NCBI GenBank assembly: GCA_938005315.1
Contig: CALLOB010000003.1
Location: 1-64,000 of the forward strand
DNA length: 64,000 nt
Direction: 5' to 3'
Source of the DNA: an uncultured Phycisphaerae bacterium
GTDB lineage: Bacteria; Planctomycetota; Phycisphaerae; UBA1845; PWPN01
Position numbers and translations under genes: made by a program. Below, piece after piece: positions 1 to 9,823 of this stretch; position 1 is the first letter of the stretch; every line of letters begins with the position of its first letter. The notes beneath the pieces were generated by a model, which saw only the letters and a list, made by a program, of their open reading frames with translations, made no database searches and had not been told where the DNA came from.

Positions 1-111
1 CGCGCTCCGTCGCGTCCGCGATGGCGTGCCTGATGGCCGTCGTTTTTGCACGGCCCCGACAGAGCGGGGCCCTCCGAGCGCCCCCGGAGGGACGCGCTCC
101 GTCGCGTCCGC
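1..111. repeat. Left flanking copy of ~110-bp direct repeat carrying REP-like hairpins (BIME-like) next to RAYT
   Basis: Positions 1-110 align without gaps to 701-810 (8 mismatches counted by eye, ~93% identity). Contains hairpins GGCCCCGACAGAGCGGGGCC (52-71) and GGAG+GGACGCGCTCCGTCGCGTCC (86-109). Confidence 0.9.
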
Positions 112-154
112 AATTTTGCCTTTCCTGGCGTTGGCGGACGGATTTGGTACCCGG

Positions 155-628
155 TTACCACCAAGGCAACTCGTTGATTTCTCCCGCAAACGGCCAATCC
201 TGCGGATTGCCGACCAATCCCTTGCGGACTAGGTTCAACCTCACGTACTCCCATTTCGCTGAATAAGACTCACCCGCGCGCAGTTGCGTGTCCCAGAACG
301 ATTTCTGCCAGATCGGATGTTCATGAAGCCGGGGCCAGTGCCTGGAAGCGTGGGATTTCCAGAACTGCACCCAGTTGCTCAAGGGCGGCGCGTCCGCGCT
401 GCCCGGCGCACAGAAAAGGTGCACATGGTCCGGCATGAGCACGTAGCGGCCGATCTGCCACATCGACGCCTCTGTCCAGGCCTTGCGCAGCAGTTCATGA
501 ACGTCCGCCTGGGCCAGGATCGGCTTGCGCTTCTGCGTGCAGACCGTGACGAAGATAACGATCGGCCGATTGAACAGCTCTCGTGCCGGCAGGTGTATCG
601 GCGAATGCCGATCGGGGAGGTTGACCAT
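155..628 (-). CDS. REP-associated tyrosine transposase (RAYT, IS200-like Y1/HUH family)
   Basis: Protein MVNLPDRHSPIHLPARELFNRPIVIFVTVCTQKR...MPDHVHLF...YVRLNLVRKGLV. HUH motif (HVH) and the C-terminal Tyr helix Y-x(3)-N-x-V-x-K-G-L-V typical of Y1 transposases. Start set at the ATG at 628; the ORF-track extension to 814 reads into REP repeats. Confidence 0.9.
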   Translation of the reverse strand: MVNLPDRHSPIHLPARELFNRPIVIFVTVCTQKRKPILAQADVHELLRKAWTEASMWQIGRYVLMPDHVHLFCAPGSADAPPLSNWVQFWKSHASRHWPRLHEHPIWQKSFWDTQLRAGESYSAKWEYVRLNLVRKGLVGNPQDWPFAGEINELPWW

Positions 629-640
629 TTTGATCTCCCT

Positions 641-811
641 GGAGGGACGCGCTCCGTCGCGTCCGCCGTCGCGCGGTCCGAATCTGCGCCCCTGGAGGGA
701 CGCACTCCGTCGTGTCCGCGATGGCGTGCCTGATGGCCGTCGTCTTTGCGCGGCCCCGACGGAGCGGGGCCCTCCGAACGCCCCTGGAGGGACGCGCTCC
801 GTCGCCTCCGC
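641..811. repeat. Right flanking BIME-like block (REP hairpins; includes right copy 701-811 of the direct repeat)
   Basis: GGAG+GGACGCGCTCCGTCGCGTCC at 641-664, a variant at 694-717, GGCCCCGACGGAGCGGGGCC at 752-771 and GGAG+GGACGCGCTCCGTCGCCTCC at 786-809. Confidence 0.88.
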
Positions 812-819
812 CATCGCTG

Positions 820-3477
820 TCAGGGATTCAAGTTCGTCGTTAACGACACCCGTCGCAGGCCGATCCAGGCGAAACTGGCGTTGGTGTTGCTGTCCACCAG
901 CCGGATCCGCACTGTTCGCCCGCGCAGCCGGTCGTTCAGCGGCAGAATATGCCGCACCAGCTCATGCGTGCCGGGAGGCAGGATCTCCTCCAGAACCTGG
1001 CCGCTCTCGGCGTCCACGATCTGCAGGGCCAGGGTTTCCCGTCCACCTTCGCGATGGCTGTAACCGCCCTGAAAGAGGATTTCCATCGCGTCGAACTCCG
1101 GCCGGATCTCCACTGACGGTGACAGAGCCGTGCCGGTGGCGGCTTCAGGGGCCTGGCAGAGGGAATTCAGCGACGATCGGGGATTCAGGCCCCGTATCGG
1201 CCCGACGGCGAACGCCCCGGTCAGCGTCCAGCCATCCAGGTCCTCGGCCGAGGTCAGATCGAACACCGTCAGTCCGGCGGGCTTGACGGCCTGCCAGCGG
1301 GGTACGTCCGTCAGTCGTTCCAGGGCATCCTCCTCGGTCACCACAACCGCCTGCCGGCCCGGAACGGTCAGTTTCAGCGGCAACGTCGCCTTGCACGCCC
1401 CCTCGGCCGGCTGCCAGACGACCACTTCCGCTTCGCCGGGCTCGGTGAAACCGGTCAGGCGGGCTTCGGCCGGCAGGAACCCGGGGTTGACAAGGACGAC
1501 GGAGCGCCGCCCGGTGGCGGGCGACCGGAACGCGCCGGTCTTCATGCCGCCCTCGAGCCGCAGCGCATCTGCTCCCAGAGGTCGGCCGTCGATGAGCGTG
1601 GCCCGCAGTGCGTCACGCAACGCCAGCACTGCGGCGCAATACCCGGCCACCTCGGCCATCTCCGGGCCGCCCATGGGCTTGCGGTTCTCCGGGGCGATCC
1701 GCAGCCGGGCGCCGCTTCGGAGGGCTTCATTGATCGTGGAGCAGCCGTCCTGGTCGACCACGGCGAGCGCGGGCTTCCATGACGGAAAAGCCTTCGGCAG
1801 GGCACAGGATCCGGTCACCTCCGCCAGGCAGGTCGGGACCGGCCCGACCAGCCGGTCCCAGACGGTATCCGTGCAGACGGAGAAATCCGGATGGACCGAC
1901 CGGCCGGCCTTGAGGATGTCGGCGATGCACTCAAGGCCGCCTTCCCAGACGGCGCGATCCGGCGTTCGGCCGGTGGATGCGTTGAAGTCCAGCGGACGGG
2001 CGAAGAACCCCTGCAGGTACAGGCCGTCGATGCCCAGACCCGCCAGTCCGCGGGCCTGACCGGCCAGGAGCCTGCGCATTCCCGGATGGCCGGCATTGAG
2101 CCATGTCCGCCGCTGGCCGCTGCCGAAGCCGCCGGTCAGATGGCTGGGCGGCGACCCGTCCACCATGCTGTAGGGAACACCCCAGCGATCGGTGCACGCG
2201 TAACGGTGCAGTTCGTCGCGGTACCAGCCGTCCAGCTGATTGGCGGGGGAAAGGTCGAATCTCGCGACGATGCGGACGCCAAGATCGTGGCACTCACGGA
2301 TCGCCCGGGCCAGGTCCTCGCGGGTTCCGAAGCGGGGATCGGGCTCGAAGCGCGGCACGCCGTCGGCATGGCCGCCGATCTTCCAGTCGGTCAGCAGCAG
2401 GGCCTTGACGCCGGCCGCGGCGGCCTGGCGCGCGTACTCCGGCAGTTGCGAGAAGGGCACGCCGGGGCATTCGTGGAAGGCCTGGCATCCGGCCAGCCAG
2501 TCCGCGGTCGGCGATGGCGCATTACCGGCTTCGGCCGCGAAGGCGCCGTAGACGGCGGCGGCCGTGCGCCAGTCGCCGTCGTGGAAGCGGAGCACCGCCG
2601 GCGAGGCCTGGAAGTCCTGCCGCGGCGGCTGGTAGCACATGTGGACCAGGCTGATGCGCACGCCGGCCGGAAGGCCCTGGAGTTCCTCGGGTCTCGGCCA
2701 GTTGCCGTCGGCTCGTCCGGGAGCGATGCCGGGATCCATCTGCAGATGGAGGACCTTGAAACGGGCGATCGGATCGTGAGCCCCGAAATAGACCCCCTGG
2801 CCGAGCTGCGGGTGGCTCAGATCCATCCACGGCATCGACAGGGTGTCCGGGTAGCCGTGGAACTGCTCGGGCCCCATCACCCCCAGCCAGGAGAAGTTGG
2901 CGAAACTCTGGAAGATCGCCGCCCGGCGTATGCCCGCGCAGGCCGGCAGCACCAGTTCGGTCTTCCGGCGGAGCTCCGGCGTGTCGCCCAGGCCGAGGCA
3001 TCCGCCGAGGATCGGGCAGAAGACCTCGCCGATCTCCAGGTCGCTGCGGTTGCGGATCGTCAGATCGAAGCGGATATCCTCGCTGGCCAGGCGGATGGTC
3101 ATCTCGACCGACACGTCGCACCGTCGTCCGGTGACGCTGGTCAGCGGTCCGGCCCAGGTCAGCACCAGGGCGTCCTCGCGGAGTTCGTGCGACGTCAGCG
3201 TCTGCTCGCGACCGAGGATCTCGTGAGCCTCGGTCGCCTGCCAGGCGGCCTCGCCGCGCAACGGCATGGTGAAACGGAAGTTGTCCGCCAGCCGGGGCTC
3301 GGCGATCAGCTCCAGCCCGCGTTGCAGGTCGGCGACACGGGTGATCAGGCCGTGGGGCGGGCGGACCTCGACGACGTGGCGGTCGTTTCGCAGGACCAGC
3401 GGCCCCTCGGCCATGGCCGTGGAGGCCGCTAGGGCCGAACAGAGAATCACGAAGCTGCCAGGCAGGTCGGGTGCCAT
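820..3477 (-). CDS. Secreted glycoside-hydrolase-like (TIM-barrel, DUF6259-like) protein
   Basis: Signal-peptide-like N-terminus (MAPDLPGSFVILCSALAASTAMAEG). Central TIM-barrel-like segment LLTDWKIGGHADGVPRFEPDPRFGTREDLARAIRECHDLGVRIVARFDLS. Paralogous to the next gene. Confidence 0.6.
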   Translation of the reverse strand: MAPDLPGSFVILCSALAASTAMAEGPLVLRNDRHVVEVRPPHGLITRVADLQRGLELIAEPRLADNFRFTMPLRGEAAWQATEAHEILGREQTLTSHELREDALVLTWAGPLTSVTGRRCDVSVEMTIRLASEDIRFDLTIRNRSDLEIGEVFCPILGGCLGLGDTPELRRKTELVLPACAGIRRAAIFQSFANFSWLGVMGPEQFHGYPDTLSMPWMDLSHPQLGQGVYFGAHDPIARFKVLHLQMDPGIAPGRADGNWPRPEELQGLPAGVRISLVHMCYQPPRQDFQASPAVLRFHDGDWRTAAAVYGAFAAEAGNAPSPTADWLAGCQAFHECPGVPFSQLPEYARQAAAAGVKALLLTDWKIGGHADGVPRFEPDPRFGTREDLARAIRECHDLGVRIVARFDLSPANQLDGWYRDELHRYACTDRWGVPYSMVDGSPPSHLTGGFGSGQRRTWLNAGHPGMRRLLAGQARGLAGLGIDGLYLQGFFARPLDFNASTGRTPDRAVWEGGLECIADILKAGRSVHPDFSVCTDTVWDRLVGPVPTCLAEVTGSCALPKAFPSWKPALAVVDQDGCSTINEALRSGARLRIAPENRKPMGGPEMAEVAGYCAAVLALRDALRATLIDGRPLGADALRLEGGMKTGAFRSPATGRRSVVLVNPGFLPAEARLTGFTEPGEAEVVVWQPAEGACKATLPLKLTVPGRQAVVVTEEDALERLTDVPRWQAVKPAGLTVFDLTSAEDLDGWTLTGAFAVGPIRGLNPRSSLNSLCQAPEAATGTALSPSVEIRPEFDAMEILFQGGYSHREGGRETLALQIVDAESGQVLEEILPPGTHELVRHILPLNDRLRGRTVRIRLVDSNTNASFAWIGLRRVSLTTNLNP

Positions 3478-3518
3478 ATTTCCATTCTCCACGGTCGCCG
3501 GCATCCCGCGCCGGCGGT

Positions 3519-5621
3519 TCAATCCTCAACCACGAAGACCAGGCGTTCCGATTCAACGGTGATCGTCGCGGGCAGATCGGCCCGTACGGGGTCGCCCCCG
3601 GGCCGCCATATCCGAACCGCACGCCCGCGGCGGTCACCGAAAGCCTTCAGCGTGGCCGAGAGAGGTGCGGCAGCCCGGTTGGTCAGCACGCAGGCTCGCC
3701 GGCCGTTGTCCAGGTTTCGATAGACGGCGTGTTCCAGTCCTGCCGGAAGCGGTTCCTCGCCGAAGACCGCCTCGCCGGGCTCGAGCATCTCGCCCAGGAA
3801 CACGTCGTCGGCCAGCTCGTCGCGGATCCTCTTGACGTCGCGGATGTAACCGGCCAGCCCGCGCCACGGCTCGCAGTCCATCGAGCGGTTGAAGTGGAAC
3901 GGCGAGACCATGACCACCCAGCCCTGACGCACCGCGTCATTGACCCCGATGTAGTCGTAGGGCTGGTACAGGCCCACGGTTTCGGCCAGTTCGGGGAAGA
4001 CCCTGCGGGCGACCGACATGTTGCCGGCCCACCAGGTCGCGGCGCCGAAACTCAGGAAGCGGTCCCAGTTGGTCTCCGAGGAGATGCGGAAATCCGGGTG
4101 GATCGCCCGGCACTCGCGGGCGATGCGCTCGATCAGCCGGATGGTGCCCTCCCAGGGCGAACGGTCCGGGCTCATAACCACCCGGGGGTTGAGATTGATC
4201 GCCGACGGGAAGTTCTTGTCGATGTGGATGCCGTCGGCGCCGATTTCAGCCAGCCTCCGGAAATACGCCAGTTGCGGTTCCGCCAGCCCCGGAAACGAAG
4301 GATCGGCGAAGGTCATCAGCGGCGTGGTCAGGCCCATGCGCGAGGCCAGCGTGCCCATGCCCCAGCCGGCCAGCCAGGCCGGATGGCCGCTGACCATCTC
4401 GAAGTCGTAGTCCTTGAGCTCCCGCCGATACCACACGGTGTCCACGTTCTGCACGTGGATGTTGACGAAGAAGTACACCTTCACGCCCATCTCGTGGCAT
4501 TGGCGAACGGCCTCCCGAAGGTCGCCCCAGGTGCCCAGCCGCGGGTCGGGCTCGTAGTAGGGGTAGCCGTTGTCGTGCCCGCCGCACTGCCAGCCGGCGA
4601 TCTGCAACGACCGGATGCCATACTTGAGCCCGTCGCGGGCCAGGTCGGGGATCTGCCGGCAGATGTAGTTCACGTTGCCCTCCGGCAGCATGATCATGAT
4701 CATCTGGTAGAAGCTCTCCCGGCGGATCCAGTCGTCGGCGGGTTTCATCAGGCCGAACTGCCGGATGAACCAGGGCCGGTAGATCGTCCGTCCGGCGGAC
4801 ACCCAGTCGCCGGCGTGAAAGCGCACCACCAGCGGCGCGCCGACGAAGGTCTCGTCCGGGGCGACGAAGGGGTAATGGATCAGCCCGGCGCATACGTCGC
4901 TGTCGGGGCCGGTTCCGACCTCCTGAAAACAGAAACACCTGAAGCGCGCTTCCGGATCGTGGGCTCCCAGGTACATCGAACGCCCGGTGGCGGGGTTCTG
5001 CAGGTTCACGAATCCCATGTTCTGCGTCGGATAGGGCACGAGATACTCGCCGAACGGCCGCGAGAAGCGCTTGCCGGTATGCGGGGGCGGCTGAAGCGTC
5101 AGCGGGGCGGAAGCATCCGAAGGACCGAAGTTCAGCAGGCCGCCGATCCGGGGGTACCAGGCCTCCTGGACCCTGTGTTCGCCGCGGTTGACCAGTGCGA
5201 GGCGAAAAACGGCCGCCTCCTGCTCGAGGCTGACGGTCATGGTGACGTCCAGATCGTGCCTTCGGCCGCCGGCGTCGGTGAGTGGGCCGTTCCAGACCAG
5301 CACCAGGCTGTCCTGGCCCCTGCGGACCTGCGACAGGGGCTGGTCGCGGCCCTCCACGAAGTTGCGCGGCTCGTCGGGCACGGGCACGATCAGCCGGAAG
5401 TTGCCGGCCAGGGCCTCGGGCGGCCTGAGATCGACGCCGCCGGCCTTGTCCAGAAAACGCAGCAACCGGCCGTGCGCGGAGTCGAACTCCAGACGGTACA
5501 GCTCGTTCTCCAGGACCTCGACGTCGGGTCCGCCGCCCGCAGGCGCCGCTCCGGTCGCGGGAGTCGGCCACGCGGAGATCGCCAGCAGCGTCAAGGCCGA
5601 AAGGGCACGAATGGTCCTCAC
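3519..5621 (-). CDS. Secreted glycoside-hydrolase-like (TIM-barrel, DUF6259-like) protein, paralogue of 820-3477
   Basis: GTG start; signal peptide MRTIRALSALTLLAISAWPTPATGA. Segment QIAGWQCGGHDNGYPYYEPDPRLGTWGDLREAVRQCHEMGVKVYFFVNIH matches the neighbouring paralogue. Confidence 0.6.
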   Translation of the reverse strand: MRTIRALSALTLLAISAWPTPATGAAPAGGGPDVEVLENELYRLEFDSAHGRLLRFLDKAGGVDLRPPEALAGNFRLIVPVPDEPRNFVEGRDQPLSQVRRGQDSLVLVWNGPLTDAGGRRHDLDVTMTVSLEQEAAVFRLALVNRGEHRVQEAWYPRIGGLLNFGPSDASAPLTLQPPPHTGKRFSRPFGEYLVPYPTQNMGFVNLQNPATGRSMYLGAHDPEARFRCFCFQEVGTGPDSDVCAGLIHYPFVAPDETFVGAPLVVRFHAGDWVSAGRTIYRPWFIRQFGLMKPADDWIRRESFYQMIMIMLPEGNVNYICRQIPDLARDGLKYGIRSLQIAGWQCGGHDNGYPYYEPDPRLGTWGDLREAVRQCHEMGVKVYFFVNIHVQNVDTVWYRRELKDYDFEMVSGHPAWLAGWGMGTLASRMGLTTPLMTFADPSFPGLAEPQLAYFRRLAEIGADGIHIDKNFPSAINLNPRVVMSPDRSPWEGTIRLIERIARECRAIHPDFRISSETNWDRFLSFGAATWWAGNMSVARRVFPELAETVGLYQPYDYIGVNDAVRQGWVVMVSPFHFNRSMDCEPWRGLAGYIRDVKRIRDELADDVFLGEMLEPGEAVFGEEPLPAGLEHAVYRNLDNGRRACVLTNRAAAPLSATLKAFGDRRGRAVRIWRPGGDPVRADLPATITVESERLVFVVED

Positions 5622-5763
5622 GGGTCACCTCCCCTGTTTGACCGCATGGGCCGCAAGATCGCCAACCGGAATTGAAGCCCACGGTATGGCGGAAGGACGG
5701 CCGCCGGGCCCGATGCATGATACACCAACGGCACTATTCCGCCAGTGCTGTACAATGCCGTCC

Positions 5764-7056
5764 ATGCATGCCCGACGTGCCCGAGCACCCGTCGAGTGGG
5801 TCCGCGAGGACCGGATGCCCACGCTTGAGGAGATCGACTGGCTTCAGTCGCCGGAGGGAGCCGAGATTTGCCGCGAAATGGCCGTCGAACACCCGGCCGA
5901 TACGCCGGCGGCCATCGAACGGTGGCGGAAACGCGTCTCGGCCGAGCATGTTGCCGCGGCCTGGGCCCAGGTCGTCTACCGCCGGAAGGCCGGCGCGAAG
6001 TTCTCGCGGGCCGACCGGATGCTTTTCGACCGCGTCGGGCTGGAGCAGGCCACCGATGAGGTCACGGCCGCATACAAGGCCCGCCGTTTCGCCGGTCGCG
6101 GGCGGATCGCCGACCTTTGCTGTGGCATCGGCGGCGATACGCTGGCTCTGGCGGCCGTCGGGCCGGTGGTCGCGCTGGACACATCCTCGGTTCGCTGTGC
6201 CATGGCCCGCCACAACGCGGCGGTCTACGGCCATGAGATTGCCGTGATGACGGGCTTTGCCGGGGCCGAGCATCCCGAGGCCGATGCGATCCACGTCGAT
6301 CCCGACCGGCGGGCAGGGGGCGGTCGTGCCCACGAGCCGGCGTTCGCGTCGCCGGGGCCGGACGTTCTGGTCAACCTGGTGGGGCGGTATCGCCACGCCG
6401 CCATCAAGTTCTCGCCGGGAGCCGATCTGTCCGAGCTGGGTCTGGAGGGCGAAATCGAGTTCATCAGCCTGCACGGCGATTGCAAGCAGGCCGTGTTGTG
6501 GACCGGCGACCTGGCGACCACCGGCCGGCGGGCGACGATGCTGCCGGGCGGTGAGACCCTCTGCGCGGCCGGGGGAGAAGCGGCTTCGTGGCCCGAGCCC
6601 GCTCCGATCAAGGCCGGAGACGTGGTTTTCGAACCGGACCCGGCCCTGATCCGGGCGGATCTGGTGGGTCTGCTGGCGGCGCGGCTCGAGCTGCGGCCGG
6701 TGGATTCGGAGATCGCCTGGCTGGTGGGCTCCGGGCCGGTGTCGTCGGCATGGTTGCGGGGGTTTGGGGTGCTGAGTGTGATCGAGTGGTCGATGTCGAA
6801 GGCCCGGCCCTGGCTGGTCGCCCACGGCATCGGATCGCTGGAGATCAAGACGCGGGGTTTCGCCGGGCGGCCGGAAGACATCGCCCGCCGGCTTCGGTTG
6901 ACCGGTCCCCGGTCGGCGGTCCTGATGCTGACGCGCCTGGCCGGTCGGCCGACGGCGATCCTGGCCGAGCGGATGGATGCGAAAAACAACCCGGAAACAG
7001 GCGAGAAGCCGGGAAGCTCGAACGCAGGGTGCCCGACGCGTCCGTCGCCCGGATGA
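5764..7056 (+). CDS. Class I SAM-dependent methyltransferase with THUMP-like C-terminal domain
   Basis: SAM motif IADLCCGIGGDTLALAAVGPVVALDTS; DPDRRAGG motif and C-terminal region typical of THUMP-like methyltransferases. Start uncertain (ATG 5755, 5764 or 5815). Confidence 0.7.
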   Translation: MHARRARAPVEWVREDRMPTLEEIDWLQSPEGAEICREMAVEHPADTPAAIERWRKRVSAEHVAAAWAQVVYRRKAGAKFSRADRMLFDRVGLEQATDEVTAAYKARRFAGRGRIADLCCGIGGDTLALAAVGPVVALDTSSVRCAMARHNAAVYGHEIAVMTGFAGAEHPEADAIHVDPDRRAGGGRAHEPAFASPGPDVLVNLVGRYRHAAIKFSPGADLSELGLEGEIEFISLHGDCKQAVLWTGDLATTGRRATMLPGGETLCAAGGEAASWPEPAPIKAGDVVFEPDPALIRADLVGLLAARLELRPVDSEIAWLVGSGPVSSAWLRGFGVLSVIEWSMSKARPWLVAHGIGSLEIKTRGFAGRPEDIARRLRLTGPRSAVLMLTRLAGRPTAILAERMDAKNNPETGEKPGSSNAGCPTRPSPG

Positions 7057-7329
7057 CAGAACGGCGGCCGGGAAAGATGCTGCAAGCCGGGGCTGCCGAC
7101 CATCCGCCGGGAGGAACCGGGCCGGACGGGTCGCGCCGGTGCGAGGCGCCTGAAGTTATCGCGGCACACGCTTTCGGCCGTCCCGCCCGTGCGGCGCGGG
7201 GTGAATCGGAGCGCATCAGGCCCGCCGGCCGATCGCGCGAGTGTCGGGGGGTTGCAGTCCTCCTGGGGGCGCCTATGCTGATGGCTTCCGGAAGGGGTTT
7301 GCGCGGCGTCCGCGACGAGGTGCTCCGCC

Positions 7330-8766
7330 ATGGACGTGCTCCTGCTGTCCCGTCTGCAGTTCGCCCTGACGATCATGTTCCACTACCTGTTTCCCCCGCT
7401 GACCATCGGGTTGGGGGTGCTGCTGGTAGTGATGGAGGGCCTGTATCTGCGGACCGGCCGCATCGAGTACGAGGCGGCGGCGAAGTTCTGGACGAAGATT
7501 TTCGCGCTGAACTTCGCGATGGGCGTGGTCACCGGCATCGTGATGGAATTCCAGTTCGGGACGAACTGGGCGGCGTACTCCCGCTATGTGGGTGACGTGT
7601 TCGGCTCGGCCCTGGCCGCCGAGGGCATTTTCGCCTTTTTCCTGGAATCGGGCTTCCTGGCGGTGCTGGTGTTCGGCTGGGACAAGGTCTCGCACCGGAT
7701 GCACTTCTTCTCGACGGTGATGGTCGCGCTGGGCTCGATCTTCTCTTCGGTCTGGATCACGGTGGCGAACTCCTGGCAGCAGACGCCGGCGGGCTTCCAC
7801 ATCGTGACCAACACGGTCAACGGCCTGCCGCAGGTCCGCGTCGAGGTCACGGACTTCTGGGCGGTGGTGTTCAACCCGTCGACCATCCACCGGCTGGTGC
7901 ACGTGTGGATCGGGGCGTTCATTCTGGGGGCCTTCTTCGTGATGAGCGTCACCGCCTGGTACATCCTGAAGCGGCGGCACGAGGCCTTCGCGGCCCGGAG
8001 CTTCACCGCGGCGTTGTGGGTGGGGGCGGCGGCCTCGCTGGCGGCGGTGGTGTCGGGCCATTTCCAGGCCAGAAACGTCTACCGGCACCAGCCGGCCAAG
8101 CTGGCGGCCTTCGAGGGGCACTTCGCGACCGGCGAGGGCGGCGCTCCGCTGCACCCGTGGGGCTGGCCGGACGAGGAGCGTGGGGAGGTCCGGGGCGCGG
8201 TATCGGTTCCGGGACTCCTGAGCTTCCTGCTCTTCGAGGATTTTTCCCGGCCGGTGACCGGGCTGGACCGTTTTCCGCGCGACGAGTGGCCGCCGGTGTG
8301 GCTGTCGTTCCAGAGCTACCACCTGATGGTCGCCCTGGGGATGGCTTTCGTGGTGCTCACGCTGTACGCCCTGTTCAAGCTCTGGCGGGGCAGCCTTTTC
8401 CACTCCCGCCGGCTGATGTGGGTGTTCGTCTTCGCGGTCATCGGCCCCTATCTCTCCAACCAGGCCGGCTGGGTCGCCGCCGAGGTGGGCCGGCAGCCCT
8501 GGGTCGTGTACGGGTTGCTGAGGACCGCCGACGCCCTCTCCCCGTCCGTCACCGCCGGGCAGGTGCTGGGCTCGATCATCATGTTCGGGCTGATCTACGC
8601 GACGCTGTTCGGTCTGTGGCTGTACCTGCTGGACCGCAAGATCCGCGAAGGCCCCGCGCTGGTGGCGGCCGGGACCGGCGGACCTCCGGAAGGGTTCCTG
8701 TCCGCCGCCGCCCGGCGCGCGGACCACGCGGGCGATTCCATGACCGGCGTCCGGGAGGAGTCCTGA
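7330..8766 (+). CDS. cydA: Cytochrome bd ubiquinol oxidase subunit I
   Basis: [29 protein letters not shown]... with conserved [32 protein letters not shown]. Confidence 0.96.
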   Translation: MDVLLLSRLQFALTIMFHYLFPPLTIGLGVLLVVMEGLYLRTGRIEYEAAAKFWTKIFALNFAMGVVTGIVMEFQFGTNWAAYSRYVGDVFGSALAAEGIFAFFLESGFLAVLVFGWDKVSHRMHFFSTVMVALGSIFSSVWITVANSWQQTPAGFHIVTNTVNGLPQVRVEVTDFWAVVFNPSTIHRLVHVWIGAFILGAFFVMSVTAWYILKRRHEAFAARSFTAALWVGAAASLAAVVSGHFQARNVYRHQPAKLAAFEGHFATGEGGAPLHPWGWPDEERGEVRGAVSVPGLLSFLLFEDFSRPVTGLDRFPRDEWPPVWLSFQSYHLMVALGMAFVVLTLYALFKLWRGSLFHSRRLMWVFVFAVIGPYLSNQAGWVAAEVGRQPWVVYGLLRTADALSPSVTAGQVLGSIIMFGLIYATLFGLWLYLLDRKIREGPALVAAGTGGPPEGFLSAAARRADHAGDSMTGVREES

Positions 8767-8769
8767 TCC

Positions 8770-9801
8770 ATGGACCTGTCGCACGAGACGCTGTGCCTGA
8801 TCTGGTTCGTGCTGCTGGTCGTGCTGCTGACCGGCTACGCGATCCTGGACGGCTTCGACCTCGGGGTGGGCATCCTGCACCCGCTGGCCCGGGACGACCG
8901 CGAGCGGCGGATCCTGATGAACTCGATCGGGCCGCTGTGGGACGGCAACGAAGTCTGGCTGGTGACCTTCGGCGGGGCCATGTTCGCGGCCTTCCCCAAC
9001 GCTTACGCCACGATCTTCTCGGGCTTCTACACGGCCTTCATGGCCCTGCTGTTCGCCTTGATCTTCCGGGCGATCTCGATGGAGTTCCGCAGCAAGTGGA
9101 CGTCGCCGGCCTGGCGCCGGACCTGGGACGCCTGCTTCTTCGTCGGCAGCACGCTGGCCACGCTGCTGTTCGGCGTGGCGGTCGGCAACGCGATGATCGG
9201 CATCCCGGTCGGGGCGGACATGGAGTTCAAGGGCTCGCTGACGGACCTTCTGGGGCCCTATCCGCTGCTGACCGGGCTGTTCGCGGTGGCGATGTTCGCG
9301 ATGCACGGGGCGATCTACCTGCATCTCAAGACCGAGGGCGCCCTGCAGGAACGGGTCCGCGGCTGGATGTGGCACAGCTTCGGGCTCTTTCTGGTGCTCT
9401 ACATGCTGACCACGATCTACACCCTGGCGAAGGTGCCGCGGGCCACGGCCAATTTCGAGCACCACCCCTGGGCCTGGCTGATCGTTCTGGCCAACGTGCT
9501 GGCGATCGCCAACATCCCGCGCTCGATCTACCTGGACCGTCCGGGGCAGGCGTTCATCTCCTCGTGCCTGACGATCGCGGCGTTCACCTTCCTGTTCTCG
9601 ATCGCCCTGTTCCCGAACCTGGTGACCTCGAACCTCGGCGACGGACTGGATCTGACGATCTACAACGCGGCCTCGTCGGCCCGCACCCTGGGCATCATGC
9701 TGATCATCGCGATCATCGGCATGCCGTTCGTGCTCGCCTACACCGCCGTGATCTACTGGGTCTTCCGGGGCAAGGTCCAGATCGGCGAGCACAGCTACTG
9801 A
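8770..9801 (+). CDS. cydB: Cytochrome bd ubiquinol oxidase subunit II
   Basis: ILDGFDLGVGILHPL, GPLWDGNEVWLVTFGGAMFAAFP; immediately downstream of cydA. Confidence 0.96.
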   Translation: MDLSHETLCLIWFVLLVVLLTGYAILDGFDLGVGILHPLARDDRERRILMNSIGPLWDGNEVWLVTFGGAMFAAFPNAYATIFSGFYTAFMALLFALIFRAISMEFRSKWTSPAWRRTWDACFFVGSTLATLLFGVAVGNAMIGIPVGADMEFKGSLTDLLGPYPLLTGLFAVAMFAMHGAIYLHLKTEGALQERVRGWMWHSFGLFLVLYMLTTIYTLAKVPRATANFEHHPWAWLIVLANVLAIANIPRSIYLDRPGQAFISSCLTIAAFTFLFSIALFPNLVTSNLGDGLDLTIYNAASSARTLGIMLIIAIIGMPFVLAYTAVIYWVFRGKVQIGEHSY

Positions 9802-9823
9802 TCCGCCCCCGGAGGCTCCGGGC

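Noticed and set aside
1-811. CRISPR array at the repeat-rich regions (also considered at 21.5, 35.6 and 41.1 kb)
   Set aside because: Repeats are palindromic REP units with conserved, not unique, spacers; no cas genes.
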